A stretch of DNA of 20,811 bases, taken from the NCBI GenBank assembly GCA_025966215.1, contig JAOPVM010000471.1, positions 1 through 20,811 on the forward strand, read 5' to 3'. The notes under the pieces were generated by a model that was given only the letters and a program-made list of their open reading frames with translations, did not search any database and had not been told where the DNA came from. A program made the position numbers and the translations under genes. This document shows, one piece after another, positions 7,588 through 15,182 of the stretch (position 1 is its first letter; each line of letters begins with the position of its first letter). Source of the DNA: Klenkia sp. GTDB taxonomy: Bacteria; Actinomycetota; Actinomycetes; Mycobacteriales; Geodermatophilaceae.

Positions 7588-9339
7588 TCAGGCGGGGGTG
7601 GGTGCGGGGCTGGCCGGCAGGGGGGCCGGCCGGCCGAACGCGTAGCCCTGGGCCATCAGGCAGCCGTGCTCGCGCAGCCAGGTCGCCTGGTCGGCGTCCT
7701 CGATGCCCTCGGCGATGACCTCCAGGCCCATGCCCTGACCCAGCTGCAGCAGGCCCTGCACCAGCGCCGCGGTCGAGGGCTCGGTGACCACGTCGGCGAC
7801 GAAGGACCGGTCGATCTTCACCGTGTGGATCGGCAGCCGGTGCAGCGCGGTGATCGCGGAGTAGCCGGTGCCGAAGTCGTCCAGGGCCAGGGTGACGCCG
7901 CTGGCGGTCACCTCCGACACCGAGCGCAGGGTGGCCTCGGCGGCGAAGAGCGCGGTGGACTCGGTGATCTCCAGCTCGAGGCGGCCGGGCTCGAGACCGG
8001 ACTCCTCCAGCGAGGCGGCGACCAGCTCGGAGAAGCCGGGCTCGGCCAGGTGCCGGGAGGAGATGTTGACGTGCACCCGCAGGGTGGGCTCCCAGCCGGC
8101 CGCGTCCCCGCAGGCCTGCTTGAGCACCCAGGCGCCGAGCTTGGAGGTCAGCCGGTTGTTCTCCGCGGCGTCCAGGAAGGCACCCGGGGGGAGCAGCCCG
8201 CGGGTGGGGTGCTGCCAGCGGATGAGCGCCTCGTAGCCCAGCAGCCGCTCGTCGGACAGCGCCACGATCGGTTGGTAGAACAGCCGCAGCTCCCCGGCGT
8301 CCACCGCGTGCCGCAGGTCGGTCTCCAGCTGGAGCTGGTCGACGTCGCCGCCGCTGAGCGCCTCGTCGTGCACGACGACCCGGCCCCGGCCGCCGTTCTC
8401 CTTGGCCCGGGTGAGCGCGCCGTGCGCCTGGCGCAGCAGGGAGTCGGGGGCGGCGTCGGAGCCCAGCGTCAGCCCCATGCTCGCCGACAGCACGATCTCC
8501 CGGTCGTTGACGTGGAACGGGTCGTCGAGCACCCGCATCAACCGGTCGGCCAGGGTGCGCAGCGCCTCGACGTCGTCGACGTCCTCGGCCAGGATCAGGA
8601 ACTCGTCGGCACCGAGCCGGACGGCGGTGTCCTCCACCCGGGTCGACCAGCGCAGCCGGTCGGCGACCTGGCAGAGCAGCTGGTCCCCGGCCTCGTGGCC
8701 GAGGGAGTCGTTGACCGACTTGAACCTGTCGAGGTCGAGGTAGACCAGCCCGACCGGGCCGCCGCGGCGGCGGGAGAGGTTCAGCGCGTGCTGCAACCGG
8801 TCGGTGAGCGAGCGGCGGTTGGGCAGCCCGGTCAGCGGATCGGTCAGCGCCCGACGGACCAGATCCTCCTCGGCGCGTCGTCGGTCGGTCACGTCCACCA
8901 GCGACAGGACGACGAACTGCGGTTCACCGTTGGTGCGGCGGACCAGCTCGCGGGCCTGCTGCACCCACAGGGTGCTGCCGTCGGCGCGCTGCAGCCGGCG
9001 CTCGCCGAGCACCTCGAGGTGCGGGTCCAGGGCCGGCTCGCCGGCGGTGTGCGGCGGCGCGAGGTCCTCGACCGGGATGTCGTCGGGGTGCGCGAGCAGG
9101 TCCAGGTGCCGGCCGATGAGCTCCTCGGCGGTGCGGCCGGTCAGGGCGCACAGCGCCGGGTTCACCACCTGCAGGTGGCCGTCGAGGCCGACGACGGCCT
9201 TGCCGATCGGGGCGGAGAGGAACAGCGCGCGGAACAGCTGACCGCGGTCGGCGAGCAGGGCGTCCACGGCCCGCGGCCCGCTGGGGGATCCCGGCGGGGT
9301 GGGCGGGGCGGAGAGACTCACCCGGACAGCCTCACCCAT
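7588..9339 (-). CDS. PAS-GGDEF-EAL cyclic di-GMP signalling protein
   Basis: A 583-residue soluble signalling protein with a PAS sensor (about 33-155), a GGDEF domain (about 160-325) and an EAL domain (about 335-575). The GGDEF signature reads GADEF (243-247), and an RxxD inhibitory site (RVED, 234-237) sits exactly five residues before it, so the domain can probably still bind c-di-GMP even if cyclase activity is reduced. The EAL site looks complete: EAL (370-372), NISS (425-428), ELEITES, DDFGTGYS (487-494), KIDRSF and EGIED, so c-di-GMP phosphodiesterase activity is expected. No transmembrane segment is visible. The ATG at 9339 is chosen; a GTG six codons later is also possible. It is divergent from the dehydrogenase at 9512. 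Confidence 0.95.
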   Translation of the reverse strand: MGEAVRVSLSAPPTPPGSPSGPRAVDALLADRGQLFRALFLSAPIGKAVVGLDGHLQVVNPALCALTGRTAEELIGRHLDLLAHPDDIPVEDLAPPHTAGEPALDPHLEVLGERRLQRADGSTLWVQQARELVRRTNGEPQFVVLSLVDVTDRRRAEEDLVRRALTDPLTGLPNRRSLTDRLQHALNLSRRRGGPVGLVYLDLDRFKSVNDSLGHEAGDQLLCQVADRLRWSTRVEDTAVRLGADEFLILAEDVDDVEALRTLADRLMRVLDDPFHVNDREIVLSASMGLTLGSDAAPDSLLRQAHGALTRAKENGGRGRVVVHDEALSGGDVDQLQLETDLRHAVDAGELRLFYQPIVALSDERLLGYEALIRWQHPTRGLLPPGAFLDAAENNRLTSKLGAWVLKQACGDAAGWEPTLRVHVNISSRHLAEPGFSELVAASLEESGLEPGRLELEITESTALFAAEATLRSVSEVTASGVTLALDDFGTGYSAITALHRLPIHTVKIDRSFVADVVTEPSTAALVQGLLQLGQGMGLEVIAEGIEDADQATWLREHGCLMAQGYAFGRPAPLPASPAPTPA

Positions 9340-9386
9340 GCACCCGCAGTAACCGCGCAACCGAACCGGGAGCGTCGTGGTCGAGT

Positions 9387-9422
9387 CGTGACCTTCCGTG
9401 ACGGCTGGCGGGTGTCCGTGAC
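9387..9422. repeat. Three CGTGAC direct repeats at helical spacing
   Basis: CGTGAC occurs at 9387, 9397 and 9417, that is with 10- and 20-base steps, in the 172-bp region between two divergent genes. All copies face the same way and the same side of the helix. This is compatible with a regulator binding side by side, but the repeat is short and could be chance. Confidence 0.35.
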
Positions 9423-9475
9423 CCGTGGGACGGCTGTGGTGGGGCTGTGGTGCGGCCCATTCGTCCACGCTCGTG

Positions 9476-9505
9476 TTGACGGCGCGCGGCGGGCCCGGCG
9501 ACGAT
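9476..9505 (+). promoter_or_regulatory. Candidate leaderless promoter of dehydrogenase gene
   Basis: TTGACG (9476-9481), an 18-base spacer and GACGAT (9500-9505, A2 and T6 of TAnnnT kept) place the transcription start at or next to the ATG at 9512. No ribosome-binding sequence precedes that ATG, which supports a leaderless mRNA, a common form in actinobacteria. Confidence 0.42.
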
Positions 9506-9511
9506 CCCCGC

Positions 9512-10273
9512 ATGGGCATCCTCGACCGCTTCCGTCTCGACGACCGCGTCGCCGTCGTCACCGGCGCCTCCTCCGGGCTGGGCGTGCGGTTCGCCACCGC
9601 GCTCGCCGAGGCCGGGGCCGACGTCGTGCTCGCCGGACGCCGGGCCGACCGGCTGGAGGAGACCGCCGTCGACGTGCGGGCCACCGGCCGCCGGGCCCTC
9701 GTCGTCCCCACCGACGTGGCCGACCCCGAGGCCTGCACGGCGCTGGTCGCCGCCGCGACCGCGGAGTTCGGTCGGCTGGACGTGCTGGTCAACAACGCCG
9801 GGGTGGGCACCGCGGTGCCGGCCACCCGGGAGACCCCCGAGCAGTTCCGCGCCGTGCTCGACGTGAACCTGATGGGCGCCTACTGGATGGCGCAGGCGTG
9901 CGGGCGGGTCATGCAGCCCGGCGCGGCGATCGTGAACATCAGCAGCGTGATCGGCCTGCACCCCCAGCCGCTGCCCCAGGCCGCCTACGCATCCAGCAAG
10001 GCCGGGCTGATCGGGCTGACCCGCGACCTCGCGGCCCAGTGGTCGGGCCGCAAGGGCATCCGGGTCAACGCCGTGGCCCCGGGCTTCTTCGAGTCCGAGA
10101 TGGGGGAGTCCTACGCCGAGGGGTACGTGGAGCAGCAGCTCGAGCGGATCGTGCTGGGCCGCCAGGGCCGGCTCGACGAGCTCGCCGCGACCGTCGTGTG
10201 GCTGGCCGGCGAGGGCGCCGGCTACGTCACCGGCCAGACCGTCGTGGTGGACGGTGGCTACACGATCGGCTGA
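9512..10273 (+). CDS. Short-chain dehydrogenase/reductase (SDR)
   Basis: A 253-residue classical SDR that oxidises or reduces an alcohol/ketone with NAD(P). It shows the cofactor motif TGASSGLG (17-24), the NNAG motif (94-97), catalytic Ser144/145, Tyr159 and Lys163 in AAYASSKAG, and the PG motif plus C-terminal GQTVVVDGGYTI. Arg43/Arg44 after the second strand (LAGRRADR) suggests NADP preference. The length is normal. The ATG at 9512 has no ribosome site, in line with a leaderless start. It is followed on the same strand by an Old Yellow Enzyme homologue 64 bp downstream, with a hairpin between, so co-transcription is uncertain. Confidence 0.95.
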   Translation: MGILDRFRLDDRVAVVTGASSGLGVRFATALAEAGADVVLAGRRADRLEETAVDVRATGRRALVVPTDVADPEACTALVAAATAEFGRLDVLVNNAGVGTAVPATRETPEQFRAVLDVNLMGAYWMAQACGRVMQPGAAIVNISSVIGLHPQPLPQAAYASSKAGLIGLTRDLAAQWSGRKGIRVNAVAPGFFESEMGESYAEGYVEQQLERIVLGRQGRLDELAATVVWLAGEGAGYVTGQTVVVDGGYTIG

Positions 10274-10292
10274 GGTGTGACGGGGCTGACGG

Positions 10293-10316
10293 CACCGGGA
10301 CGGAATGGTCCCGGTG
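10293..10316 (+). terminator. Perfect 9-bp hairpin between SDR and OYE genes
   Basis: CACCGGGAC (10293-10301) and GTCCCGGTG (10308-10316) pair perfectly around a 6-base GGAATG loop, 19 bases after the SDR stop and 21 bases before the next ATG. It may be a T-less terminator of the SDR transcript or an operator/leader hairpin of the next gene. The sequence cannot tell which. Confidence 0.45.
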
Positions 10317-10337
10317 TCCCCGCGGCTGACGTGTCAC

Positions 10338-11420
10338 ATGGACCTGTTCTCCCCTGTGCAGCTCGGTGACCTCGAGCTCGCCAACCGCATCGCCATGGCC
10401 CCGCTGACCCGGATGCGCTCCGGCCCCGACGGCGTGCCGGGCGACCTCGTCGTCGAGCACTACACCCAGCGCGCCAGCGCGGGCCTGATCGTCACCGAGG
10501 GCACGTACCCCAGTCACGAGTCCCGCGGATACCCCGGCCAGCCCGGCATCGTCACCGACGAGCAGGCCGTCGGCTGGGCCCGCGTGGCCGAGGCCGTGCA
10601 CGCCGTCGGTGGCACCGTCGTCATGCAGCTGATGCACGCCGGCCGCGTCTCGCACACCGACATCACCGGCACCGACCGGATCGTCGCCCCCTCGGCCATC
10701 GCCATCGACGGCGAGGTGCACACCGCCGAGGGCAAGAAGCCCCACCCGGTGCCGCACGCGCTGACCACCGAGGAGGCTCTCGCGGTCAAGGCGGAGTTCG
10801 TGGCCGCCGCGCGCCGCGCCGTCGACGCCGGGCTGGACGGTGTCGAGGTGCACGGGGCCAACGGCTACCTGCTGCACGAGTTCCTCGCCGCGGACACCAA
10901 CCTGCGCACCGACGTCTACGGGGGCAGCCCGGAGGCCCGGGCCCGCTTCGTCATCGAGGTCGTCACCGAGGTGGCCGCCGAGATCGGGGCCGGTCGCGTG
11001 GGCCTGCGGATCTCCCCGTCGCACGGCGTGCAGGGCGTGATCGAGCCCGACGCCGCCGACGTGCACCAGACCTACGGGACACTGGTCGACGCGCTGGCCC
11101 CGCTGGGCCTGGCCTACCTGTCGGTGCTGCACGTCGAGCCGGCCGGTGAGCTGGTGCAGGACCTGCGCGCCCGCTTCGGCGGCCCGCTGATGGCCAACAC
11201 CGGCTTCGCCACCCCGACCGCCCGCGAGGAGGCCATCGGGTTCGTCGAGTCCGGTCACGCCGAGGTCGTGGCCGTCGGGCGCGCCCTCATCGCCAACCCG
11301 GACCTGGTGCAGCGCTGGGTCGGCGGACACGAGGAGAACGAGCCCGACTCGGCCACCTTCTACGGCGGCGGCGCCCAGGGCTACACCGACTACCCGGCGC
11401 TGAGCACCGCCGGCGTCTGA
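10338..11420 (+). CDS. Old Yellow Enzyme-family NADH:flavin oxidoreductase
   Basis: A 360-residue FMN-dependent TIM-barrel ene-reductase. These enzymes reduce activated C=C bonds, nitro groups or nitrate esters with NAD(P)H. The substrate-binding pair and proton donor are visible in HGANGYLLHEFL (His172, Asn175, Tyr177). Other family marks are the N-terminal LANRIAMAPLTRMR, QLMHAGR (97-103), and the phosphate-binding loops around RTDVYGG and VAVGRALIANPDLV near the C-terminus. It lacks the C-terminal iron-sulfur and dinucleotide domains of larger relatives, so it is the single-domain type. The ATG at 10338 matches the family start; no ribosome site stands out. It is on the same strand as the SDR and the luciferase-like gene. 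Confidence 0.95.
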   Translation: MDLFSPVQLGDLELANRIAMAPLTRMRSGPDGVPGDLVVEHYTQRASAGLIVTEGTYPSHESRGYPGQPGIVTDEQAVGWARVAEAVHAVGGTVVMQLMHAGRVSHTDITGTDRIVAPSAIAIDGEVHTAEGKKPHPVPHALTTEEALAVKAEFVAAARRAVDAGLDGVEVHGANGYLLHEFLAADTNLRTDVYGGSPEARARFVIEVVTEVAAEIGAGRVGLRISPSHGVQGVIEPDAADVHQTYGTLVDALAPLGLAYLSVLHVEPAGELVQDLRARFGGPLMANTGFATPTAREEAIGFVESGHAEVVAVGRALIANPDLVQRWVGGHEENEPDSATFYGGGAQGYTDYPALSTAGV

Positions 11421-11437
11421 CCCACCCCGCACGTCCC

Positions 11438-11472
11438 CTCGGGCCCGACCGCACCCTGCGGTCGGGCCCGAG
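11438..11472 (+). terminator. 16-bp perfect hairpin terminator after OYE gene
   Basis: Arms at 11438-11453 and 11457-11472 are exact inverted repeats (CTCGGGCCCGACCGCA and its complement) around a CCC loop, 17 bases after the stop codon. This is the strongest single hairpin in this part. No T-tract follows. Confidence 0.75.
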
Positions 11473-11533
11473 CTGGTGTCGGAACAGGCCTGGGTGGTTG
11501 AGTGTTCAAGTGAGTGACCGAGGAGGTCTCGAC

Positions 11534-12559
11534 ATGGACAAGAAGATCGGTTTCCTGAGCTTCGGGAACTGGAACCCGGGCCGCGGCTCGCAGGTGCGCA
11601 CCGGGCGCGACGCCCTCGTGCAGAGCGTCGAGCTCGCCGTCGCCGCCGAGGAGCTCGGCCTGGACGGCGCCTACTACCGGGTGCACCACTTCGCCCGGCA
11701 GCTGGCTGCCCCGTTCCCGCTGCTCGCCGCGGTCGCCGCGCGCACCAGCCGGATCGAGATCGGCACCGGCGTCATCGACATGCGCTACGAGAACCCGCTG
11801 TACATGGCCGAGGAGGCCGCGATCAGCGACCTGCTCAGCGACGGCCGGCTCCAGCTCGGCATCAGCCGGGGGTCACCGGAGACGGCGCTGCGCGGGGCGG
11901 AGTCCTTCGGGTACTCCTTCGCCGGCGACGCCGAGGGCGGCGACCTCGCCCGGGCGCACACCGAGCTGTTCCGGGCTGCGCTGACCGGGGCCGGGGTGGC
12001 CGAGGCCGACCCGGCGATGACCGGCGGGGTCAGCGGGAGGCTGGCGGTCCAGCCGCAGGCCCCGGGCCTGGCCGACCGGATCTGGTGGGGCGCCGGCACC
12101 CGGGACACCGGTGTCTGGGCCGCCCGTCAGGGGATGAACCTGATGAGCTCCACGCTGCTGAGCGAGGACACCGGCATCCCCTTCGACGAGCTGCAGGCCG
12201 AGCAGATCGAGCGCTACCGGGCCGCCTGGGCCGAGGCCGGCTGGGAGCGCGAGCCGCGCGTCTCGGTCAGCCGCAGCGTGATGCCGGTGGTCACCGACGA
12301 GGACCGGATGTACTTCGGCGACCGCAGCGGCGAGGACCAGGTCGGCCTGCTCGGTGGCGTGCGCTCCCGGTTCGGCAAGACCTACGCCGGCCCGCCGGAC
12401 CAGCTGGCCGAGGAGCTGAGCAAGGACGCCGCGGTGCGCGAGGCCGACACCCTGCTGCTCACCGTGCCGAACATGCTGGGCGTGGACTACAACACCCGGC
12501 TGCTGGAGACCGTCCTCCGCGAGATCGCCCCGGCGATCGGGTGGAGCCCGAAGCACTGA
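11534..12559 (+). CDS. Luciferase-like (LLM class) flavin/F420-dependent oxidoreductase
   Basis: A 341-residue member of the bacterial luciferase-like monooxygenase superfamily, a TIM barrel using FMNH2 or F420. Visible marks are the first strand KIGFLSFGNW (3-12), AEELGLDGAYYRVHHF (37-52), the RIEIGTGVIDMRYENPLYMAEEAAISDLLSDGRLQLGI block (about 76-114), and GRGSPE-like ISRGSPE at 114-120. The cofactor cannot be decided from sequence alone; fbiC nearby shows that F420 can be made in this organism. The start ATG has an excellent AGGAGG 6 bases upstream; an upstream TTG at 11498 in frame is rejected for that reason. The strong terminator before it implies its own promoter in 11473-11533. Confidence 0.92.
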   Translation: MDKKIGFLSFGNWNPGRGSQVRTGRDALVQSVELAVAAEELGLDGAYYRVHHFARQLAAPFPLLAAVAARTSRIEIGTGVIDMRYENPLYMAEEAAISDLLSDGRLQLGISRGSPETALRGAESFGYSFAGDAEGGDLARAHTELFRAALTGAGVAEADPAMTGGVSGRLAVQPQAPGLADRIWWGAGTRDTGVWAARQGMNLMSSTLLSEDTGIPFDELQAEQIERYRAAWAEAGWEREPRVSVSRSVMPVVTDEDRMYFGDRSGEDQVGLLGGVRSRFGKTYAGPPDQLAEELSKDAAVREADTLLLTVPNMLGVDYNTRLLETVLREIAPAIGWSPKH

Positions 12560-12562
12560 CCA

Positions 12563-12776
12563 GCCCCACCCGCTGCGTCGTCCGGCGAGGTCGAACCGGG
12601 CCAGCTCGTGGGTGTTCAGCCAGGCCAGCCGGCGTCCGGGCCGCCGTCGGTGCCCAGCGCGGCCACCGCGACCTGGGGCCGCTCGGCTCCTCGTACGCCG
12701 GGAGCCGGCTGCGGGCGACGTCCATCGGGTCCGCCGGGGGCGCACCGTCGGTGTGCAGGTCCACGGGACCCGTCAC
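12563..12776 (-). pseudogene. Possible frameshifted remnant coupled to FAD oxidase
   Basis: A GTG at 12776 overlaps the TGA of the upstream FAD oxidase (GTGA), the usual sign of translational coupling. It opens a frame reading VTGPVDLHTDGAPPADPMD and on to AYEEPSG with normal high-GC codon use. Near 12675 the natural coding frame seems to shift (QVAVAALGTDGGPDA), and again near 12630 (RLAWLNTHELARFDLAG). Each piece looks protein-like, but no single frame keeps all of them, and the open frame runs on antisense into the luciferase-like gene. I do not recognise the family. It may be a decayed small gene or two sequencing indels; chance is not excluded. Confidence 0.4.
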
Positions 12777-14125
12777 CGCACGGCGCCCTTGGTGGGGCCG
12801 CCGTACTCCGGGTCGAGCTTGCCGGGGTTGAGCAGGCCGCGCGGGTCGGTGCGCCTCGCGGTCTCGACCGTGCGCTGGAGCTGGAAGTCCACGTTCCACT
12901 GGTGCGGATCGTGCACCCCGACGCCGAGCTCGTTCAGCGCCAGGATGCCGGCGGCGACCTGCTCGGGGCTCCGGTAGACCCCGGCGAGCATGCCGATCGG
13001 CCCGGAGTTCCCGATCTCGCAGTGCAGCTGGCCGCCCTCGTAGACCCCCTCGACGTCGTCGAGCCGGTCGATCAGCGCCGCTCCACCGACCTCGAGGTGG
13101 AAGTAGACGCCGGGTGCGCTCTTCTGCAGCCACTCGATGGGGTGGTTGTAGCTGAGCACGCTGATCGCCAGGGGCACCTGCGGTCCCTCGCGGACGTCCT
13201 CGAGCCGACCACCGGCGGCCTCGACCAGCTCGGTCGCCCGGGCCACGGTGCTCGCCTCGGCGATCACCCGGACGCTGGCCCGGCCCGCCGGGTACGCCGG
13301 GTCCTCGGGCAGGGCGGCGGTGATCACCGGGTTGTCCGCCGACACCAGCCGCGGGGTCGGGGTCATCGCGCCCAGGTCGCGCAGCACCGACTGGGCCGAC
13401 GGGAAGTCCGGGAAGCTGGCGTAGACCCCACGCCAGTCCTGCAGCGGCTCCAACCGCACGGTGGCCCGGGCGATCACCCCGGTGGTGCCGTAGTTGTGCA
13501 CGTACTGCTGGGCCTCGTCGCCCTCGACGTGGTGCAGCTGGGGGGAGCCGTCGGCGTGCACGACGTCCAGGGCCGCGACGAAGCCGGCGTCGTTGGTGCC
13601 GTGCACGATGCTGCCGGTGCCGCCCGACCCGCCGGCCAGGAAACCGCCGAGCGAGGACTGCACGGTCGAGGGGTACATCCACAGCTGCTGCCCGGCCGCC
13701 TGGGCGGCCCGCTCGCAGGTGACCATCGGCGTCCCGGCCTCGGCGGTCAGCCAGCCCTCGCCCACCTCGACGACGGCCCGGGCCCGGGACAGGTCGAGCA
13801 CCAGCCCGCCGGACATCGGGATGCCCTGCCCGTAGTTGCCGGTGCCCTTGCCCCGCGGAGTGACCGGGACCCCGTGCCGGACGGCAGCCGCGACGGCCTC
13901 GCCGATCTGCTCGGCGCTGGTCGGGAACGCGACGACGTCGGCGACCCCGAGTGGCAGCAGCTCGCTGATGATCGGGCTCATCCGGGCACCGTCGACCGAG
14001 GCACGTTCCCGGGCCCGCAGCTCGGTGCTGACGTTGCGCTCGCCCAGCAGGGCGGTCAGCTCGGCCTCGAGCGCGGCGACGGCCTCGGGCCGTGACGGGG
14101 GGCGCGTGGTCTCGGTGAGGGTCAC
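12773..14125 (-). CDS. FAD-binding (PCMH-type) oxidoreductase
   Basis: A 450-residue FAD-linked oxidase/dehydrogenase of the group that includes glycolate oxidase GlcD, D-lactate dehydrogenase and vanillyl-alcohol oxidase-type enzymes. The FAD domain shows ADVVAFPTSAEQI (62-74), RGKGTGNYGQGIPMSGG (91-107) and GGFLAGGSGGTGSIVHGT (160-177). The C-terminal mark LLNPGKLDPEYGG is near residue 435. No signal peptide or membrane segment is seen. It would oxidise an alcohol, amine or hydroxy acid; the substrate is unknown. The start is GTG 14125 without a ribosome site, and a -10-like TTCCAT sits just upstream, so a leaderless mRNA is possible. It is divergent from the VanB-type reductase 91 bp away, which suggests shared regulation. 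Confidence 0.9.
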   Translation of the reverse strand: MTLTETTRPPSRPEAVAALEAELTALLGERNVSTELRARERASVDGARMSPIISELLPLGVADVVAFPTSAEQIGEAVAAAVRHGVPVTPRGKGTGNYGQGIPMSGGLVLDLSRARAVVEVGEGWLTAEAGTPMVTCERAAQAAGQQLWMYPSTVQSSLGGFLAGGSGGTGSIVHGTNDAGFVAALDVVHADGSPQLHHVEGDEAQQYVHNYGTTGVIARATVRLEPLQDWRGVYASFPDFPSAQSVLRDLGAMTPTPRLVSADNPVITAALPEDPAYPAGRASVRVIAEASTVARATELVEAAGGRLEDVREGPQVPLAISVLSYNHPIEWLQKSAPGVYFHLEVGGAALIDRLDDVEGVYEGGQLHCEIGNSGPIGMLAGVYRSPEQVAAGILALNELGVGVHDPHQWNVDFQLQRTVETARRTDPRGLLNPGKLDPEYGGPTKGAVR

Positions 14126-14216
14126 ACCGACGATGGAAACGCGCGGCGGTTACGTCCGTGTGACCTCTCAGGGTCATCGGTGACCCAGGGGCTCCCGGGG
14201 TGCTTCCATCCGGCGC
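14126..14216. promoter_or_regulatory. Divergent promoter-operator region with mirrored starts
   Basis: TTCCATC is followed by exactly 6 bases and a GTG start on both strands: 14204-14210 before GTG 14217 (plus) and 14138-14132 before GTG 14125 (minus). In each case TTCCAT fits a weak -10 and gives a leaderless transcript. Between them lie alternating half-sites TGACC (14161), GGTCA (14172) and TGACC (14181). The last two extend to a perfect GGGTCA-N4-TGACCC palindrome (14171-14186). A GTGACC at 14180-14185 is also an 18-base-spaced -35 for the plus gene, so a protein bound there would block it. Confidence 0.5.
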
Positions 14217-15182
14217 GTGAGCTTCTTCTCCGACGTCGAACGCGACCTGGTCGTGGCCGGCCGGACGCTGCTGGCCGACGGTGTGGTGGCCCTGGACCTC
14301 CGGTCGCACAACGGCCGCGACCTGCCGGCCTGGACCCCCGGTTCGCACCTGGACGTGCTGCTGCGCCCCGGCCTGGAACGCCAGTACTCGCTGTGCAGCG
14401 ACCCCGCCGACCGGTCGCACTGGCGGATCGCTGTGCTCCGCGATGCCGACGGCGGCGGGGGGTCGCTCGCCCTGCACGACGACGTCGAGGTCGGCGACCG
14501 GCTGCGCATCCGCGGGCCGCGCAACCACTTCGCCTTCGAGGTCACCCCCGGCACCCGCTACCGGTTCGTCGCCGGCGGCATCGGCATCACCCCGCTGCGC
14601 GCCATGGTCGCCGCCGCCGAGGCTGCCGGGGCCGACTGGGAGCTGGACTACGCCGGACGGTCGCGTTCCTCGATGGCCTTCGCCGACGAGTTGGTCACCG
14701 CCCATCCCGGCCGGGTCCGGCTGCACCCGGCCGACGAGGGCTCCCGGCTGGTCGTCGACGCCCTCCTCCCGACCCCGCCCACCGGCACGGCCGTCTACGT
14801 CTGTGGTCCGACCACGCTGCTGGACGCCCTGGAGGCCGCCGGCGCGGACTGGCCGGCGGGCACGCTGCACGTCGAGCGCTTCGAGGCCAAGGAGTTCGGC
14901 GCCCCGGTGTGGCCCGGGCCCTTCGAGGTGGAGCTGGCCCTCACCGGCGGCACGGTGACCGTGGAGCCGGGCACCTCGGTGCTCGACGCCGTCGCGGGGG
15001 CCGGCGCCGTCGTGCTGTCCTCCTGCCGGGTGGGCACCTGCGGCACCTGTGAGACCCCGGTGCTGGAGGGCGCGGTGGAGCACCGGGACTCCGTGCTCAG
15101 CCCGGGCGAGCAGGCCGAGGACACGATGATGATGGTGTGCGTGTCCCGGGCGGCCGGCCCGCGCCTGGTGCTGGACCTCTGA
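14217..15182 (+). CDS. PDR/VanB-type oxygenase reductase (FMN, NAD, [2Fe-2S])
   Basis: A 321-residue reductase that passes electrons from NADH through FMN to a C-terminal plant-type [2Fe-2S] ferredoxin domain and on to a partner oxygenase. The FMN domain has RQYSLCS (55-61), the NAD domain GGIGITP (120-126) and YVCGP (194-198), and the ferredoxin domain has Cys270, Cys275, Cys278 (CRVGTCGTC) and Cys308. Order and length match phthalate dioxygenase reductase and vanillate demethylase subunit VanB. GTG 14217 is the start, apparently leaderless. The usual partner, a Rieske oxygenase, is absent from this window. The gene runs directly into the methylenetetrahydrofolate reductase-like gene, whose probable start overlaps its 3' end. 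Confidence 0.95.
   Translation: MSFFSDVERDLVVAGRTLLADGVVALDLRSHNGRDLPAWTPGSHLDVLLRPGLERQYSLCSDPADRSHWRIAVLRDADGGGGSLALHDDVEVGDRLRIRGPRNHFAFEVTPGTRYRFVAGGIGITPLRAMVAAAEAAGADWELDYAGRSRSSMAFADELVTAHPGRVRLHPADEGSRLVVDALLPTPPTGTAVYVCGPTTLLDALEAAGADWPAGTLHVERFEAKEFGAPVWPGPFEVELALTGGTVTVEPGTSVLDAVAGAGAVVLSSCRVGTCGTCETPVLEGAVEHRDSVLSPGEQAEDTMMMVCVSRAAGPRLVLDL

Noticed and set aside
11498..12559. Upstream TTG start for the luciferase-like gene
   Set aside because: The ATG at 11534 has an ideal AGGAGG at the right distance, which lies inside the longer version.
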